NCBI RefSeq assembly: GCF_000381005.1
Contig: NZ_KB908389.1
Span: 1 to 64,000, forward strand
Direction of reading: 5' to 3'
DNA length: 64,000 nt
Source: Selenomonas bovis DSM 23594
GTDB taxonomy: Bacteria > Bacillota > Negativicutes > Selenomonadales > Selenomonadaceae
In this document: piece by piece, positions 16,704 through 24,756 of the stretch
Position numbering within the stretch: position 1 is the first letter of the stretch
Layout of the letters: every line of letters begins with the position of its first letter
Notes under the pieces: model-generated
The model's input: only the letters and a program-made list of their open reading frames with translations
What the model was told of the DNA's origin: nothing
Databases searched by the model: none
Translations under genes and position numbers: made by a program

Positions 16704-17006
16704 TTGATTCGTAATTCTTTAACCGGCAAGCAGAAGAGCTTTCTCCGCTCGGAGGGCATGAAGCTCGAGCCCGTCGTGATGGTGGGCAAGGACGCCGTGA
16801 CACCCGCCGTCGTGCAGTCGGCGCGCGATGTTATCAGGAAGCGCGAGCTCATCAAGGTGCGCGTGCTCAACAACTGTCTCGAGGATGCGTCGGATGTCAT
16901 GGAGCTCCTCGCGGAGCGCTGCGACGCGAACCTCGTGCAGATCAAGGGCAACACGGGCCTGTTGTTCAAGCGGAATTTCGAGAAACCGAAGATCGAGCTG
17001 CCGTAA
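16704..17006 (+). CDS. yhbY: Ribosome assembly RNA-binding protein YhbY (CRM domain)
   Basis: A 100-residue CRM-domain protein. LTGKQKSFLRSEG opens the fold; the conserved GKDAVTP loop (GxxG-type RNA-binding motif region) and KGNTGLLFKR end it. It associates with pre-50S particles. The start is TTG at 16704 with GGGAGGAGG upstream; there is no suitable ATG. It commonly lies next to obgE, proB and nadD in Firmicutes, as here. Confidence 0.92.
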   Translation: MIRNSLTGKQKSFLRSEGMKLEPVVMVGKDAVTPAVVQSARDVIRKRELIKVRVLNNCLEDASDVMELLAERCDANLVQIKGNTGLLFKRNFEKPKIELP

Positions 17007-17024
17007 GGCGGAGAGGAGAGCGTC

Positions 17025-18170
17025 ATGGAAGAGCAGGAAAGGGCGGCGCGCGCGGAGCTCGCAGCGGCGCGGCGCATCGTCGTCAAGGTCGGCACGAGTA
17101 CGCTCGCCTATGGTCCGGGGCGCATGAACCTGCGTCGCATCGAGCATCTCGTCCGCGAGCTCGTCGACATCAGCAACGCGGGGCGGGAGGTGATCCTCGT
17201 CTCATCAGGCGCCATCGCGGCGGGGCTCGGGCGCCTCGGCCGCGCGGAGAAGCCGTCGTCCATCCCTGAGAAGCAGGCGGTCGCCGCCATCGGGCAGGGC
17301 ATGCTCATGCACATTTACGAGAAGCTCTTCGCCGAGTATGGCAGGACGACGGCGCAGGTGCTCCTGACGAAGGAGAATGCCGTGCGGCACAACCAGTACA
17401 TCCATTCCCGCCAGGCGTTGCTCGCGCTGCTCGAGATGGGGGCCATCCCCGTCGTGAACGAGAACGATGCCGTCGCCGTCGATGAGATCAAGATCGGCGA
17501 CAACGACACGCTCTCTGCGACGGTCGCGACGCTTGTCGACGCGGATGCGCTCATCATCCTCTCGGACATCGAGGGGCTCTATACGGCGAATCCGCAGACG
17601 CACCCGGACGCGCAGCTCATCGGCGTCGTGCCGGAGATCACGCCCGAGGTGGAGCGGCGCGCGGGCGGCGCCGGATCGAGCCTCGGCACGGGCGGCATGA
17701 GCACGAAGATCGAGGCGGCGAAGATCGCGATGAACGCGGGCGCGACGATGGTCATCGCACCAGGCGGTCATGCGGGCGTACTCGCGCGCGTGCTCGCGGG
17801 CGAGGCGGTCGGCACGGTGTTCCCCGCGAAGGAGAGTCATCTGCGGCTCCGGAAGAGCTGGCTCGCGTTCGGCAAGCGCATCGAGGGCGACCTCTGCGTC
17901 GACCGCGGCTGCGAGCAGGCGATGCGCGCGCATGGCTCGAGTCTGCTCGCGGCTGGCATCACTTCCTGCGAGGGCGATTTCGCGGCGGGCAGCACCGTGC
18001 GCGTGCTCACGGAGGCAGGGCAGGAGATCGCGCGCGGTACGGTCAACTACGATGCGTGCGTGCTGCGCCAGCTCATCGGGCGGCAGACGAGCGAGTTCCC
18101 CACGCTCCTTGCGGGGCAGGACATCCATGAGGAGGTCATCCACCGGGACAATATGGTGCTGATGGTCTGA
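17025..18170 (+). CDS. proB: Glutamate 5-kinase
   Basis: A 381-residue enzyme phosphorylating glutamate in the first step of proline synthesis. The amino-acid-kinase domain spans about 13-270 (RRIVVKVGTSTLAYGPG, VSSGAIAAGLGRL, NENDAVAVDEIKIGDND, GTGGMSTKIEAAKIA). A PUA domain occupies the C-terminal 100 residues. The length and domain order are normal for bacteria. proA follows 22 bp later, so the pair is one unit. Confidence 0.96.
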   Translation: MEEQERAARAELAAARRIVVKVGTSTLAYGPGRMNLRRIEHLVRELVDISNAGREVILVSSGAIAAGLGRLGRAEKPSSIPEKQAVAAIGQGMLMHIYEKLFAEYGRTTAQVLLTKENAVRHNQYIHSRQALLALLEMGAIPVVNENDAVAVDEIKIGDNDTLSATVATLVDADALIILSDIEGLYTANPQTHPDAQLIGVVPEITPEVERRAGGAGSSLGTGGMSTKIEAAKIAMNAGATMVIAPGGHAGVLARVLAGEAVGTVFPAKESHLRLRKSWLAFGKRIEGDLCVDRGCEQAMRAHGSSLLAAGITSCEGDFAAGSTVRVLTEAGQEIARGTVNYDACVLRQLIGRQTSEFPTLLAGQDIHEEVIHRDNMVLMV

Positions 18171-18192
18171 ACGAGTCGATAGGAGGCAGACG

Positions 18193-19446
18193 ATGGATAT
18201 TCAGAAAACGATGCGGGAAAAGGCTGAGGCGGCGAAGCGCGCGTCACGCGCGCTAGCCATCCTCCCGACCGGCGTGAAAAATGAGGCGCTGCGCGCGATG
18301 GCGGATGCGCTTGAAAAGCGCGCGGAACTCGTGCTCGAGGCGAACGCGCAGGATCTCGAGGAGGCGCGCGCCAAGGGACTCAAGCGCTCCTATCTCGACC
18401 GCCTCATGCTCAATGAGGGCCGCATCCGGCAGATGGCGGAGGGACTGCGCCAGACGGCGGCGCTCCCTGATCCCATCTGCCAGGGCGACTACTCGACGAT
18501 CCGTCCGAACGGGCTCGAGATCCGGCGCGTGCGCGTGCCGCTCGGCGTCATCGGCATCATCTACGAGGCGCGTCCGAACGTCACGGCCGACGCGGCGGGC
18601 CTCTGCCTCAAGGCGGGCAACGCCGTGCTGCTGCGCGGCGGCTCGGAGGCCATCCGCTCGAACACGGCCATCAGCTCCCTGCTCATGAAGGCGGCGTACA
18701 AGGCGGGCATCCCCGAGGGCGCGCTGCAGTTCGTCGAGTTCACCGACCGCGAGGCCGTCGACGCGATGACGCACATGACGGGGCTTCTCGATGTCATCAT
18801 CCCGCGCGGCGGCGCGGGCCTCATCCACCACATCGTCGAGAACAGCTCCGTGCCCGTCATCGAGACAGGCACCGGCGTCTGCCATACCTTCGTCGATGAG
18901 ACGGCGGACTTCGACATGGCCGTCAAGATCGCGGTCAATGCGAAGACCTCGCACCCTTCCGTCTGCAACGCGATGGAGACGCTGCTCGTCCACGCGGCCA
19001 TCGCGGAGGATTTCCTGCCGCAGCTCGCGCGTGCGATGGAGGAGAAGCATGTCGAGCTGCGCGGCGACGCGCGCGCGCGGGAGATCTGCCCCGAGATGCG
19101 GGAGGCGACGGAGGAGGACTGGAGCACGGAGTACGGCGACCTCATCCTCTCCGTGCGCGTTGTGCCGGATCTCGCGGCGGCCATCGCCCATATCAACAAA
19201 TACAACACGGGCCACAGTGAGACCATCGTGACGGAGAATCTCGAGAGCGCGCATCGCTTCCAGAAAGAGGTGGACGCGGCGGCCGTTTACGTCAATGCCT
19301 CCACGCGCTTCACCGATGGCTTCGAGTTCGGCTTCGGCGCGGAAATCGGCATCAGCACGCAGAAGCTCCACGCGCGCGGCCCCATGGGCCTCGAGGCGCT
19401 CACGAGCACGAAATACCTCATCTACGGTGAGGGGCAGGTACGTTGA
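18193..19446 (+). CDS. proA: Gamma-glutamyl phosphate reductase
   Basis: A 417-residue NADPH-dependent reductase of the aldehyde-dehydrogenase superfamily, second enzyme of proline synthesis. Signatures are VPLGVIGIIYEARPNVTADAAGLCLKAGN, IIPRGGAGLI and HPSVCNAMETLLVH, which contains the catalytic Cys. An AGGAGG site precedes the start. It forms an operon with proB. Confidence 0.96.
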   Translation: MDIQKTMREKAEAAKRASRALAILPTGVKNEALRAMADALEKRAELVLEANAQDLEEARAKGLKRSYLDRLMLNEGRIRQMAEGLRQTAALPDPICQGDYSTIRPNGLEIRRVRVPLGVIGIIYEARPNVTADAAGLCLKAGNAVLLRGGSEAIRSNTAISSLLMKAAYKAGIPEGALQFVEFTDREAVDAMTHMTGLLDVIIPRGGAGLIHHIVENSSVPVIETGTGVCHTFVDETADFDMAVKIAVNAKTSHPSVCNAMETLLVHAAIAEDFLPQLARAMEEKHVELRGDARAREICPEMREATEEDWSTEYGDLILSVRVVPDLAAAIAHINKYNTGHSETIVTENLESAHRFQKEVDAAAVYVNASTRFTDGFEFGFGAEIGISTQKLHARGPMGLEALTSTKYLIYGEGQVR

Positions 19447-19601
19447 GCGCGCTTGCGGGCTATCTGCGCACGCTGCGCCAGTATCTCGCGACGCCGCACG
19501 GCCGGCATGACGCGCGCGACGACGCGGCAGCGCTCGCGCGCATCGCGCTGAGCTGCCTGCTCGCGGCCGCGCTGCTCGCGTTCGTCCGGGCGCTGATCTG
19601 A
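19443..19601 (+). CDS. Possible small membrane protein (TTG start)
   Basis: A 52-codon frame starts at TTG overlapping the proA stop (TTGA) and ends at 19599-19601. It encodes a basic N-terminal part (LAGYLRTLRQYLATPHGRHD) and a hydrophobic C-terminal helix (IALSCLLAAALLAFVRAL). The stop-start overlap and single membrane segment favour a real gene, but high G+C makes chance frames common and no family is recognised. The following 19602-19725 has no further gene. Confidence 0.35.
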   Translation: MSALAGYLRTLRQYLATPHGRHDARDDAAALARIALSCLLAAALLAFVRALI

Positions 19602-19725
19602 GCGGGAGATGACGGCAGCATGACGGAGTGGATGTAGCTTTCCGCCTTTCTTTTCGAGCTGTCGCATTTTGTCCATGACTGGGCAGTTACCAGAAGAGAA
19701 GAGGTTTTTAGGAGGAATACCAGCG

Positions 19726-20340
19726 ATGACGCAGGGCAGAAGCAAGGTCGGCATCATGGGCGGCACGTTCGATCCCGTGCATACAGGACATCTCGTGCTC
19801 GCGGAGGATGTGCGCGACGCGTTCGGCCTCGACGAGGTGATTTTCATCCCGTCCGCGAACCCGCCGCACAAGGGCGGCAGCGCGAGCGTCTCCGCGGAGC
19901 ACCGCTATCTCATGACCGTGCTCGCGACGGCGGACAATCCGCATTTTTCCGTCTCGCGGCGCGAGCTCGACCGGCAGGGGCCGAGCTACAGTCTGCTCAC
20001 GGTGAAGGAGCTGCAGGAGCGCTACGGCGGCAGTACGGAGTTCTTCTTCATCACGGGCTCGGACGCCATCAACGAGCTCGACACCTGGTACCATGTCGAC
20101 GAGCTCCTCGCGCGCTGTCATTTCATCGTCTCGGAGCGCGAGGGTGTGCCGCTCGACGAGGCACGGCTCGCGCGGCGGTTCGGCAGGCTCGCGGCTGAGC
20201 ACATTCACCGCCTCGCGACGCCGGAGCTTGAGATCTCCTCTACGGATATCCGCGCGCGGCTCGCGCGCGGTGCCTCCATCCGCTACCTCGTGCCCGCGCC
20301 AGTCGCGTCCTATATTGAGAAGGAAGGGCTGTATCGATGA
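19726..20340 (+). CDS. nadD: Nicotinate-nucleotide adenylyltransferase
   Basis: A 204-residue enzyme of NAD synthesis (nicotinate mononucleotide + ATP to deamido-NAD). The nucleotidyltransferase motif GGTFDPVHTGHL (about 11-22) and the C-terminal ISSTDIRARLARG (ISSTxIR) are diagnostic. The start ATG 19726 follows TTTAGGAGGAATACCAGCG; the frame extends 19 codons upstream without a good site. It overlaps yqeK by ATGA, the standard Firmicutes arrangement nadD-yqeK-rsfS. Confidence 0.94.
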   Translation: MTQGRSKVGIMGGTFDPVHTGHLVLAEDVRDAFGLDEVIFIPSANPPHKGGSASVSAEHRYLMTVLATADNPHFSVSRRELDRQGPSYSLLTVKELQERYGGSTEFFFITGSDAINELDTWYHVDELLARCHFIVSEREGVPLDEARLARRFGRLAAEHIHRLATPELEISSTDIRARLARGASIRYLVPAPVASYIEKEGLYR

Positions 20341-20930
20341 ACGCAAAGCTATCGTATGATGAAAGGAAACAGTTGCTCGCGGCACGTCTCAAGCCGTCGC
20401 GGTTCCGTCACTCCCTCGGCGTGGCGGAGACGGCGGCGCAGCTCGCCGCGCGGTTCGGCGTCGACGTGGAGGCGGCGCGCACGGCGGGCCTCCTGCACGA
20501 CTGCGCGCGGGAGTTCCCGAACGAGGCGATGCGCGCGGAGGCGGACAAGCGCCAGATCCCCTATGGCCCCATCGAGCGCGCGATGCCGCTCCTCCTGCAC
20601 GCCTATCTCGGCGCGGTGCGCGTGCGCGAGCTCTATGGCGTCGACGACGATGCCATCTCGCAGGCCATCTACCGCCATACGGTCGGTGGCCCGCAGATGA
20701 CGCGCCTCGACAAGATCATCTGGTACGCGGACATGATCGAGCCGTCGCGCGACTATCCGGAGGTCGAGATGCTGCGGCGGCTCGCGCGCGAGGCGAGCCT
20801 CGATGAGATGCTGCTCATTGGTCTCACGGAATCCATCAAGTTTGTGGCGGCGAAGGGACATCTGCTCCACCCGCACACCATCGAGGCACGCAACGAGCTG
20901 CTGCTCCGGGGCGTGAAGCTGCCCGTATGA
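20337..20930 (+). CDS. yqeK: HD-domain Ap4A hydrolase YqeK
   Basis: A 197-residue metal-dependent phosphohydrolase. HD-domain residues are visible in RFRHSLGVAETA, GLLHDCAR (the HD pair), HAYLGA and ADMIEPSRDYPEVEMLR. Family members split diadenosine tetraphosphate symmetrically. The start overlaps the nadD stop and the gene overlaps the next one by four bases, so the cluster is translationally coupled. Confidence 0.92.
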   Translation: MNAKLSYDERKQLLAARLKPSRFRHSLGVAETAAQLAARFGVDVEAARTAGLLHDCAREFPNEAMRAEADKRQIPYGPIERAMPLLLHAYLGAVRVRELYGVDDDAISQAIYRHTVGGPQMTRLDKIIWYADMIEPSRDYPEVEMLRRLAREASLDEMLLIGLTESIKFVAAKGHLLHPHTIEARNELLLRGVKLPV

Positions 20931-21979
20931 GCCGCAGGGAGGAAGGGCAGCCCGTGAATCGCACGCGCGAGAATATCCGGCGCAAGCGGAAGCTCCTCGC
21001 GCGCAAGCGGCGCCTGCGACTGCTGCGCTTCTGTGTCTTCCTGCTCGTCTTCGGTATCGTCCTCGTCGTCCTCGGCTTCCTCTGCATGACGCTCTACCAT
21101 TGGGGCTCTGGCATCTATGCGGAGTATCAGGTGCGACACGAGACGTATCTCGCGCGGCGGGAGGCGCGCGCGGGCGAGCTCGACCCGCGCTTTGACGGCT
21201 ATACGAACGTGCTCGTACTCGGGCTTGATGACGGCGCGGGCGGCCCTGAGACGGCAGACGGGCGCGCCGCGCGGCAGGCGGACACGCTGCTCCTGCTCTC
21301 CGTGGAGAATGAGACGGGGCGGCTGCGCATCGTGACGATCCCGCGCGATACCTGGGTGCCCATCCCGGACTCCGCCTATGAGGATCGCATCGGCACGCTC
21401 TACGGGACGGGCGGCGCGCCGCTCGTCGTGCGGGCGACGGAACATCTGCTCGGCGTCTCCGTCCACCAGTACGTCGCCGTGGACATGCAGACCTGCGCCG
21501 ACATCATCGACCTCCTCGGAGGTATCGACCTCTACGTCGAGAGTGATATGGACTACGACGACCCGGAGGCGGATCTTTCCATCCATCTCAAGCAGGGCTA
21601 CCAGCACCTCGATGGCAAGCAGGCGCAGGAGTACCTGCGCTACCGTGGCACAGACCTCGGCGACGTCGGACGCTCCGAGCGCCAGCAGCAGTTCGTCAAG
21701 GCGCTCTATGAGGAGGTCATGCGCGTGCGCACGCTGACGAAGCTGCCCGCCATCGCCGAGATCCTCCAGACGCGCGTCGAGACGAGCGCGGAGATTTTCG
21801 ACTCGGCGCATCTTGCGAACGTCCTGCGGCAGATGAGCCGTACGGAGCCTGAGACGTGGATGCTGCCGGGATCGCCCGCCGAGAGCGACGACACCATCTG
21901 GCTGCCGGAGACGCAGGCCATCGGGGAGGGGGTTGAGAAGCTCTTTCCAGAGATGCAGACACACATTGATGATGAATGA
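20927..21979 (+). CDS. LytR-CpsA-Psr (LCP) family cell-wall glycopolymer transferase
   Basis: A 350-residue membrane-anchored protein. A very basic cytoplasmic N-terminus is followed by one membrane helix (about 32-56). The LCP domain contains YTNVLVLGLDD, ADTLLLLSV, IVTIPRDTWV, VDMQTCADIIDLLGGIDLYV and LRYRGTDLGDVGRSERQQQFV. LCP enzymes move undecaprenyl-linked glycopolymers onto peptidoglycan; the acceptor in this diderm is unknown. It sits between yqeK and rsfS, a position seen in related Firmicutes. Confidence 0.9.
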   Translation: MSRREEGQPVNRTRENIRRKRKLLARKRRLRLLRFCVFLLVFGIVLVVLGFLCMTLYHWGSGIYAEYQVRHETYLARREARAGELDPRFDGYTNVLVLGLDDGAGGPETADGRAARQADTLLLLSVENETGRLRIVTIPRDTWVPIPDSAYEDRIGTLYGTGGAPLVVRATEHLLGVSVHQYVAVDMQTCADIIDLLGGIDLYVESDMDYDDPEADLSIHLKQGYQHLDGKQAQEYLRYRGTDLGDVGRSERQQQFVKALYEEVMRVRTLTKLPAIAEILQTRVETSAEIFDSAHLANVLRQMSRTEPETWMLPGSPAESDDTIWLPETQAIGEGVEKLFPEMQTHIDDE

Positions 21980-22046
21980 AATACCGCGCGGCAGACATGT
22001 CTGACGCGGAAAAGGCATATCGATATCACCCATAGGAGGGATTTTT

Positions 22047-22391
22047 TTGACAGTCGAAGCAATGAAAGAGGCCATCTGCGCCGCGGCCTCGGAGAAGAAG
22101 GCGCGCGATATCGTGACGATGGACATGCGCGAGCTCACGCCGACGACGGACTATTTCGTCGTCTGCTCGGCGAATACGGCGACGCAGGTGCGCGCCATCG
22201 CGGACAACATCGAGGAGAAGCTCGCCGAGAGCGGCGCGCATTTCCTGCACAAGGAGGGCTATCGCGAGGGCGAGTGGATCCTCATGGATTATGGCGACGT
22301 CGTCGCGCACATCTTCCGTCAGGAGGCGCGCGAATACTACGCGCTCGAGCATCTCTGGGCCGACGCGGCGCTCACGCCGTACGAGGACTGA
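22047..22391 (+). CDS. rsfS: Ribosomal silencing factor RsfS
   Basis: A 114-residue protein of the Iojap family that binds L14 and blocks subunit joining in starvation. Diagnostic segments are MDMRELTPTTDYFVVCSANTATQVRAIADNI, EGYREGEWILMDYGDVVAHIF and YYALEHLWADA. The start is TTG 22047, after TAGGAGGG. It belongs to the nadD-yqeK-LCP-rsfS series. Confidence 0.94.
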   Translation: MTVEAMKEAICAAASEKKARDIVTMDMRELTPTTDYFVVCSANTATQVRAIADNIEEKLAESGAHFLHKEGYREGEWILMDYGDVVAHIFRQEAREYYALEHLWADAALTPYED

Positions 22392-22393
22392 GC

Positions 22394-23380
22394 ATGGAAC
22401 GCGGGATGAGGCGGGGCGGTGCGCCGCTGCCGCAGCGGGAGGCAGGCGCGGTGCGTACCCGCCGCAAGTATCAGCCGAGCACGGTGGCGACGCTTACCGT
22501 CGCGCGTCTCGGCGAGATGGGCGCGTTCCTCGACGCGGAGACGGGCAGCACGCATGATGACATCCTGCTGCACAAGACGCAGCAGACGGCGCCCGTTGCT
22601 GTCGGCGACCGCGTAAAGGTCTTCCTCTACAAGGATCCGAAGGGGCGTCTCACGGCCAGCATGCGCGTGCCGAAGATGGAGGAGGGGCAGATCGCCCGGC
22701 TCAAGGTCATCAATGTGAGCCGGGATGGCGCGTTCCTCGACGTCGGCGCCGAGCGCGGCATCTTCCTGCCCTACGCGGGCATGCGAGGCAGGCCGCAGAT
22801 CGGCGAGACGGTCTGGGCGAAGCTCTACACGGATAAATCCGGCCGCCTTGCCGTCACGATGGAGGTCGAGGACGAGATGCGCCGCGCCTCCGCCTCCGCC
22901 TGCGGCAAGGTGCGCGTGGGCGACCATGTGACGGGGGCCATCTACAACTACACGGACGCGGGCGCGTTCCTCTTCAGCGAGGAGCGTTACATCGTCTTCA
23001 TCGCGAACAAGGAGCTGCCGCCGCGCGAGGAGCGGCCGCGCGTGGGCGAGATCGTCACGGCGCGCGTGACCTTCGTGCGCCGCGACGGCCGCCTCAATGC
23101 ATCGCTGCGCGAGGCGAAGGAAAAGGCGCTCGAGACGGACGCCGCGCGCATCCTCGAATTGCTCGCCGTACGCAAGGGCAAGATGCCGTACAGCGACAAA
23201 ACCTCGCCAGAAGTGCTGCGCGACAAGTTCGGCATCAGCAAGGCGGCGTTCAAGCGCGCGCTCGGACACCTGCTCAAGGAGGGCCGCGTCTACGAGGCTG
23301 ACGGCTGGACGTATCTCAAGGACATGCCGCAGGAAACGCCGCAGCCGCCAGAGGACGGCGGGACGCTCGCGCGTGGATAG
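22394..23380 (+). CDS. cvfB: S1 RNA-binding domain protein, CvfB-like
   Basis: A protein of about 328 residues with S1-type RNA-binding repeats and a C-terminal winged helix. S1 segments are seen at RLGEMGAFLDAETG, NVSRDGAFLDVGAERGIFLPYAG and YNYTDAGAFLFSEERYIVFIANKELP; the winged helix is near LRDKFGISKAAFKRALGHLLKEGRV. CvfB-type proteins influence virulence and RNA metabolism in Firmicutes. The start is unsure: ATG 22394 lies two bases after rsfS but has no strong site, and a GTG about 18 codons later is also possible. Confidence 0.85.
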   Translation: MERGMRRGGAPLPQREAGAVRTRRKYQPSTVATLTVARLGEMGAFLDAETGSTHDDILLHKTQQTAPVAVGDRVKVFLYKDPKGRLTASMRVPKMEEGQIARLKVINVSRDGAFLDVGAERGIFLPYAGMRGRPQIGETVWAKLYTDKSGRLAVTMEVEDEMRRASASACGKVRVGDHVTGAIYNYTDAGAFLFSEERYIVFIANKELPPREERPRVGEIVTARVTFVRRDGRLNASLREAKEKALETDAARILELLAVRKGKMPYSDKTSPEVLRDKFGISKAAFKRALGHLLKEGRVYEADGWTYLKDMPQETPQPPEDGGTLARG

Positions 23381-23469
23381 TTTTTTTCGCAGAAAGCAGG
23401 AAATGCGCGCTTCGTCGCGAATAAAAAGAAATAACAGAAGTAATCAGTTAGGTTGGAGTTTGCTCATAG

Positions 23470-23519
23470 GGAAATGCGGATGGGCTGATGCACGCGTCAG
23501 CGGCTGCATCTGCGTTTCC
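23470..23519 (+). promoter_or_regulatory. Hairpin in the cheV leader
   Basis: Thirteen bases at 23470-23482 (GGAAATGCGGATG) pair continuously with 23507-23519 (CATCTGCGTTTCC), with two G-U pairs. An inner CTGA/TCAG helix surrounds TGCACGCG. It ends about ten bases before the GGGGGCG ribosome-binding site of cheV and has no T-run, so it may control translation rather than end transcription. Confidence 0.55.
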
Positions 23520-23544
23520 ATGAATCCAAGATGGGGGCGATCGA

Positions 23545-24495
23545 ATGGCAGCAGAAACGTCAGGAGATAAGAAGGGAATTCTTCTCGAAACGGGAACGAA
23601 CGAGTTCGAGATTGTCGAGTTCAGCATCGGCAAGGTGCACTATGGTATCAATGTTGCCAAGGTGCGCGAGGTCATCACGCGTGCGCCGGTCACGGCGATG
23701 CCGCAGGCGCATCCCTATGTCGACGGGCTCTTCACGTTGCGCGGCAAGGCGATTCCGCTCGTCAATCTGCCGCGCTGCCTCAACGTGCAGACGGATGAGG
23801 AGCCGAAGAACATCATCGTGACGGAGATCAACAACTATAATATCGGCTTCCTCGTCGGCAATGTCTCGCGCATCCACAGGATCTCGTGGAAGGACATGGA
23901 GCCGGCGCCGGAGGTCGGCGACCAGTCGCGCGTCGTCGGCATCGTAAAGATGAAGGATCGCATCGTGCTGCTGCTCGACTTCGAGACGATCATCGCGGAG
24001 ATCAATCCGGAGATCAACGCAAAGCTCACGACGTTCGAGGATGCGGCGGAGGATGTCAAAGATAAGCGCTCGGACGTGCACGTCGTCGTCGCTGAGGATT
24101 CGCCGATGCTGCGCGACCTGCTCGTCACGACGCTGCACGAGTCCGGCTATCGCTTCGTGCGCGATTTCGGCAACGGCCAGGACGCCTGGGATTATTTGCA
24201 GGGGCTCGCGGCGAAGGAAGGGCCCATCGAGGATCATGTCCGCATCATCGTCTCCGACGTCGAGATGCCGAAGATGGATGGTCATCGCCTGCTCAAGCTC
24301 GTGCGCAGCGATGACCGCCTCAAGGACGTGCCGTTCGTGCTCTTCTCCTCACTCATCAGTGAAGAGATGCGCATCAAGGGCAATCAGCTCGGTGCTTCTG
24401 GGCAGATCTCGAAGCCGGAGATCAATCAGCTCATCGACCTCCTCGACAATCTCGTCTTCGGCAAGCCGCTGAAGAAGGATGAGGATGAGGCGTGA
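23545..24495 (+). CDS. cheV: Chemotaxis coupling/adaptation protein CheV
   Basis: A 316-residue protein. A CheW-like coupling domain (about 18-160, with FSIGKVHYGINVAKVREVI and LFTLRGKAIPLVNLPR) is fused to a response-regulator receiver domain (about 178-305). The phospho-acceptor is Asp238 in IIVSDVEMPKMDG, with acidic residues in VVAEDSPMLR and Lys in ISKPE. CheV links receptors to CheA and aids adaptation. It stands alone, away from other che genes, but fits the motility cluster at 31-42 kb. Confidence 0.95.
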   Translation: MAAETSGDKKGILLETGTNEFEIVEFSIGKVHYGINVAKVREVITRAPVTAMPQAHPYVDGLFTLRGKAIPLVNLPRCLNVQTDEEPKNIIVTEINNYNIGFLVGNVSRIHRISWKDMEPAPEVGDQSRVVGIVKMKDRIVLLLDFETIIAEINPEINAKLTTFEDAAEDVKDKRSDVHVVVAEDSPMLRDLLVTTLHESGYRFVRDFGNGQDAWDYLQGLAAKEGPIEDHVRIIVSDVEMPKMDGHRLLKLVRSDDRLKDVPFVLFSSLISEEMRIKGNQLGASGQISKPEINQLIDLLDNLVFGKPLKKDEDEA

Positions 24496-24518
24496 GTTCA
24501 GCAGACTAGTGTCAATCA

Positions 24519-24558
24519 GAGGTGCTTTCCTCTTCATGGAGGGAGGCACCTCATTTTG
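24519..24558 (+). terminator. Terminator of cheV
   Basis: GAGGTGC (24519-24525) pairs with GCACCTC (24546-24552), followed by ATTTTGTT. An inner CCTC/GAGG pairing lengthens the stem. Confidence 0.72.
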
Positions 24559-24580
24559 TTGGTAGTTTCTTGGCAGGAAT

Positions 24581-24679
24581 AGACTGTCGTACGTAAGGAT
24601 TCTTTCAAAGCATCCAGTGGTCAGGAAAATCTCCCTGACAGGGTGTTGCAGTGAACCGCTCCGTGCGACAGTCTTTTTT
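24581..24679 (+). ncRNA. Candidate structured small RNA (about 99 nt)
   Basis: AGACTGTCG (24581-24589) pairs with CGACAGTCT (24666-24674), closing a multi-branch domain and running straight into TTTTTT. Inside are GGAT-CTTT/AAAG-ATCC and GTCAGG/CCTGAC hairpins. It could be a free-standing sRNA or a structured 3' element of the cheV transcript. I cannot match it to SRP RNA, 6S RNA or a riboswitch I know, and no protein gene lies downstream on this strand for 960 bp. Confidence 0.5.
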
Positions 24680-24720
24680 GCTGCCCATGTTCGCCGGATC
24701 GTCGATGAAGTTGACGGCGC

Positions 24721-24756
24721 AAAAGGAAACGACCCTGCGCATCTGGCAGGGTCGTT
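24721..24756 (-). terminator. Intrinsic terminator of the large RNA candidate
   Basis: AACGACCCTGC (24728-24738) pairs with GCAGGGTCGTT (24746-24756), an 11-bp perfect stem. On the minus strand it is followed by TCCTTTTGC; on the plus strand no T-run follows, fixing the direction. Confidence 0.72.

Noticed and set aside
24519-24558. cheV terminator as another copy of the AGGAA-TTCCT element
   Set aside because: The reverse complement contains AGGAAAGCACCTCTGATTGA, which is suggestive, but the order and spacing differ from the family, and the hairpin plus T-run is explained as a terminator.
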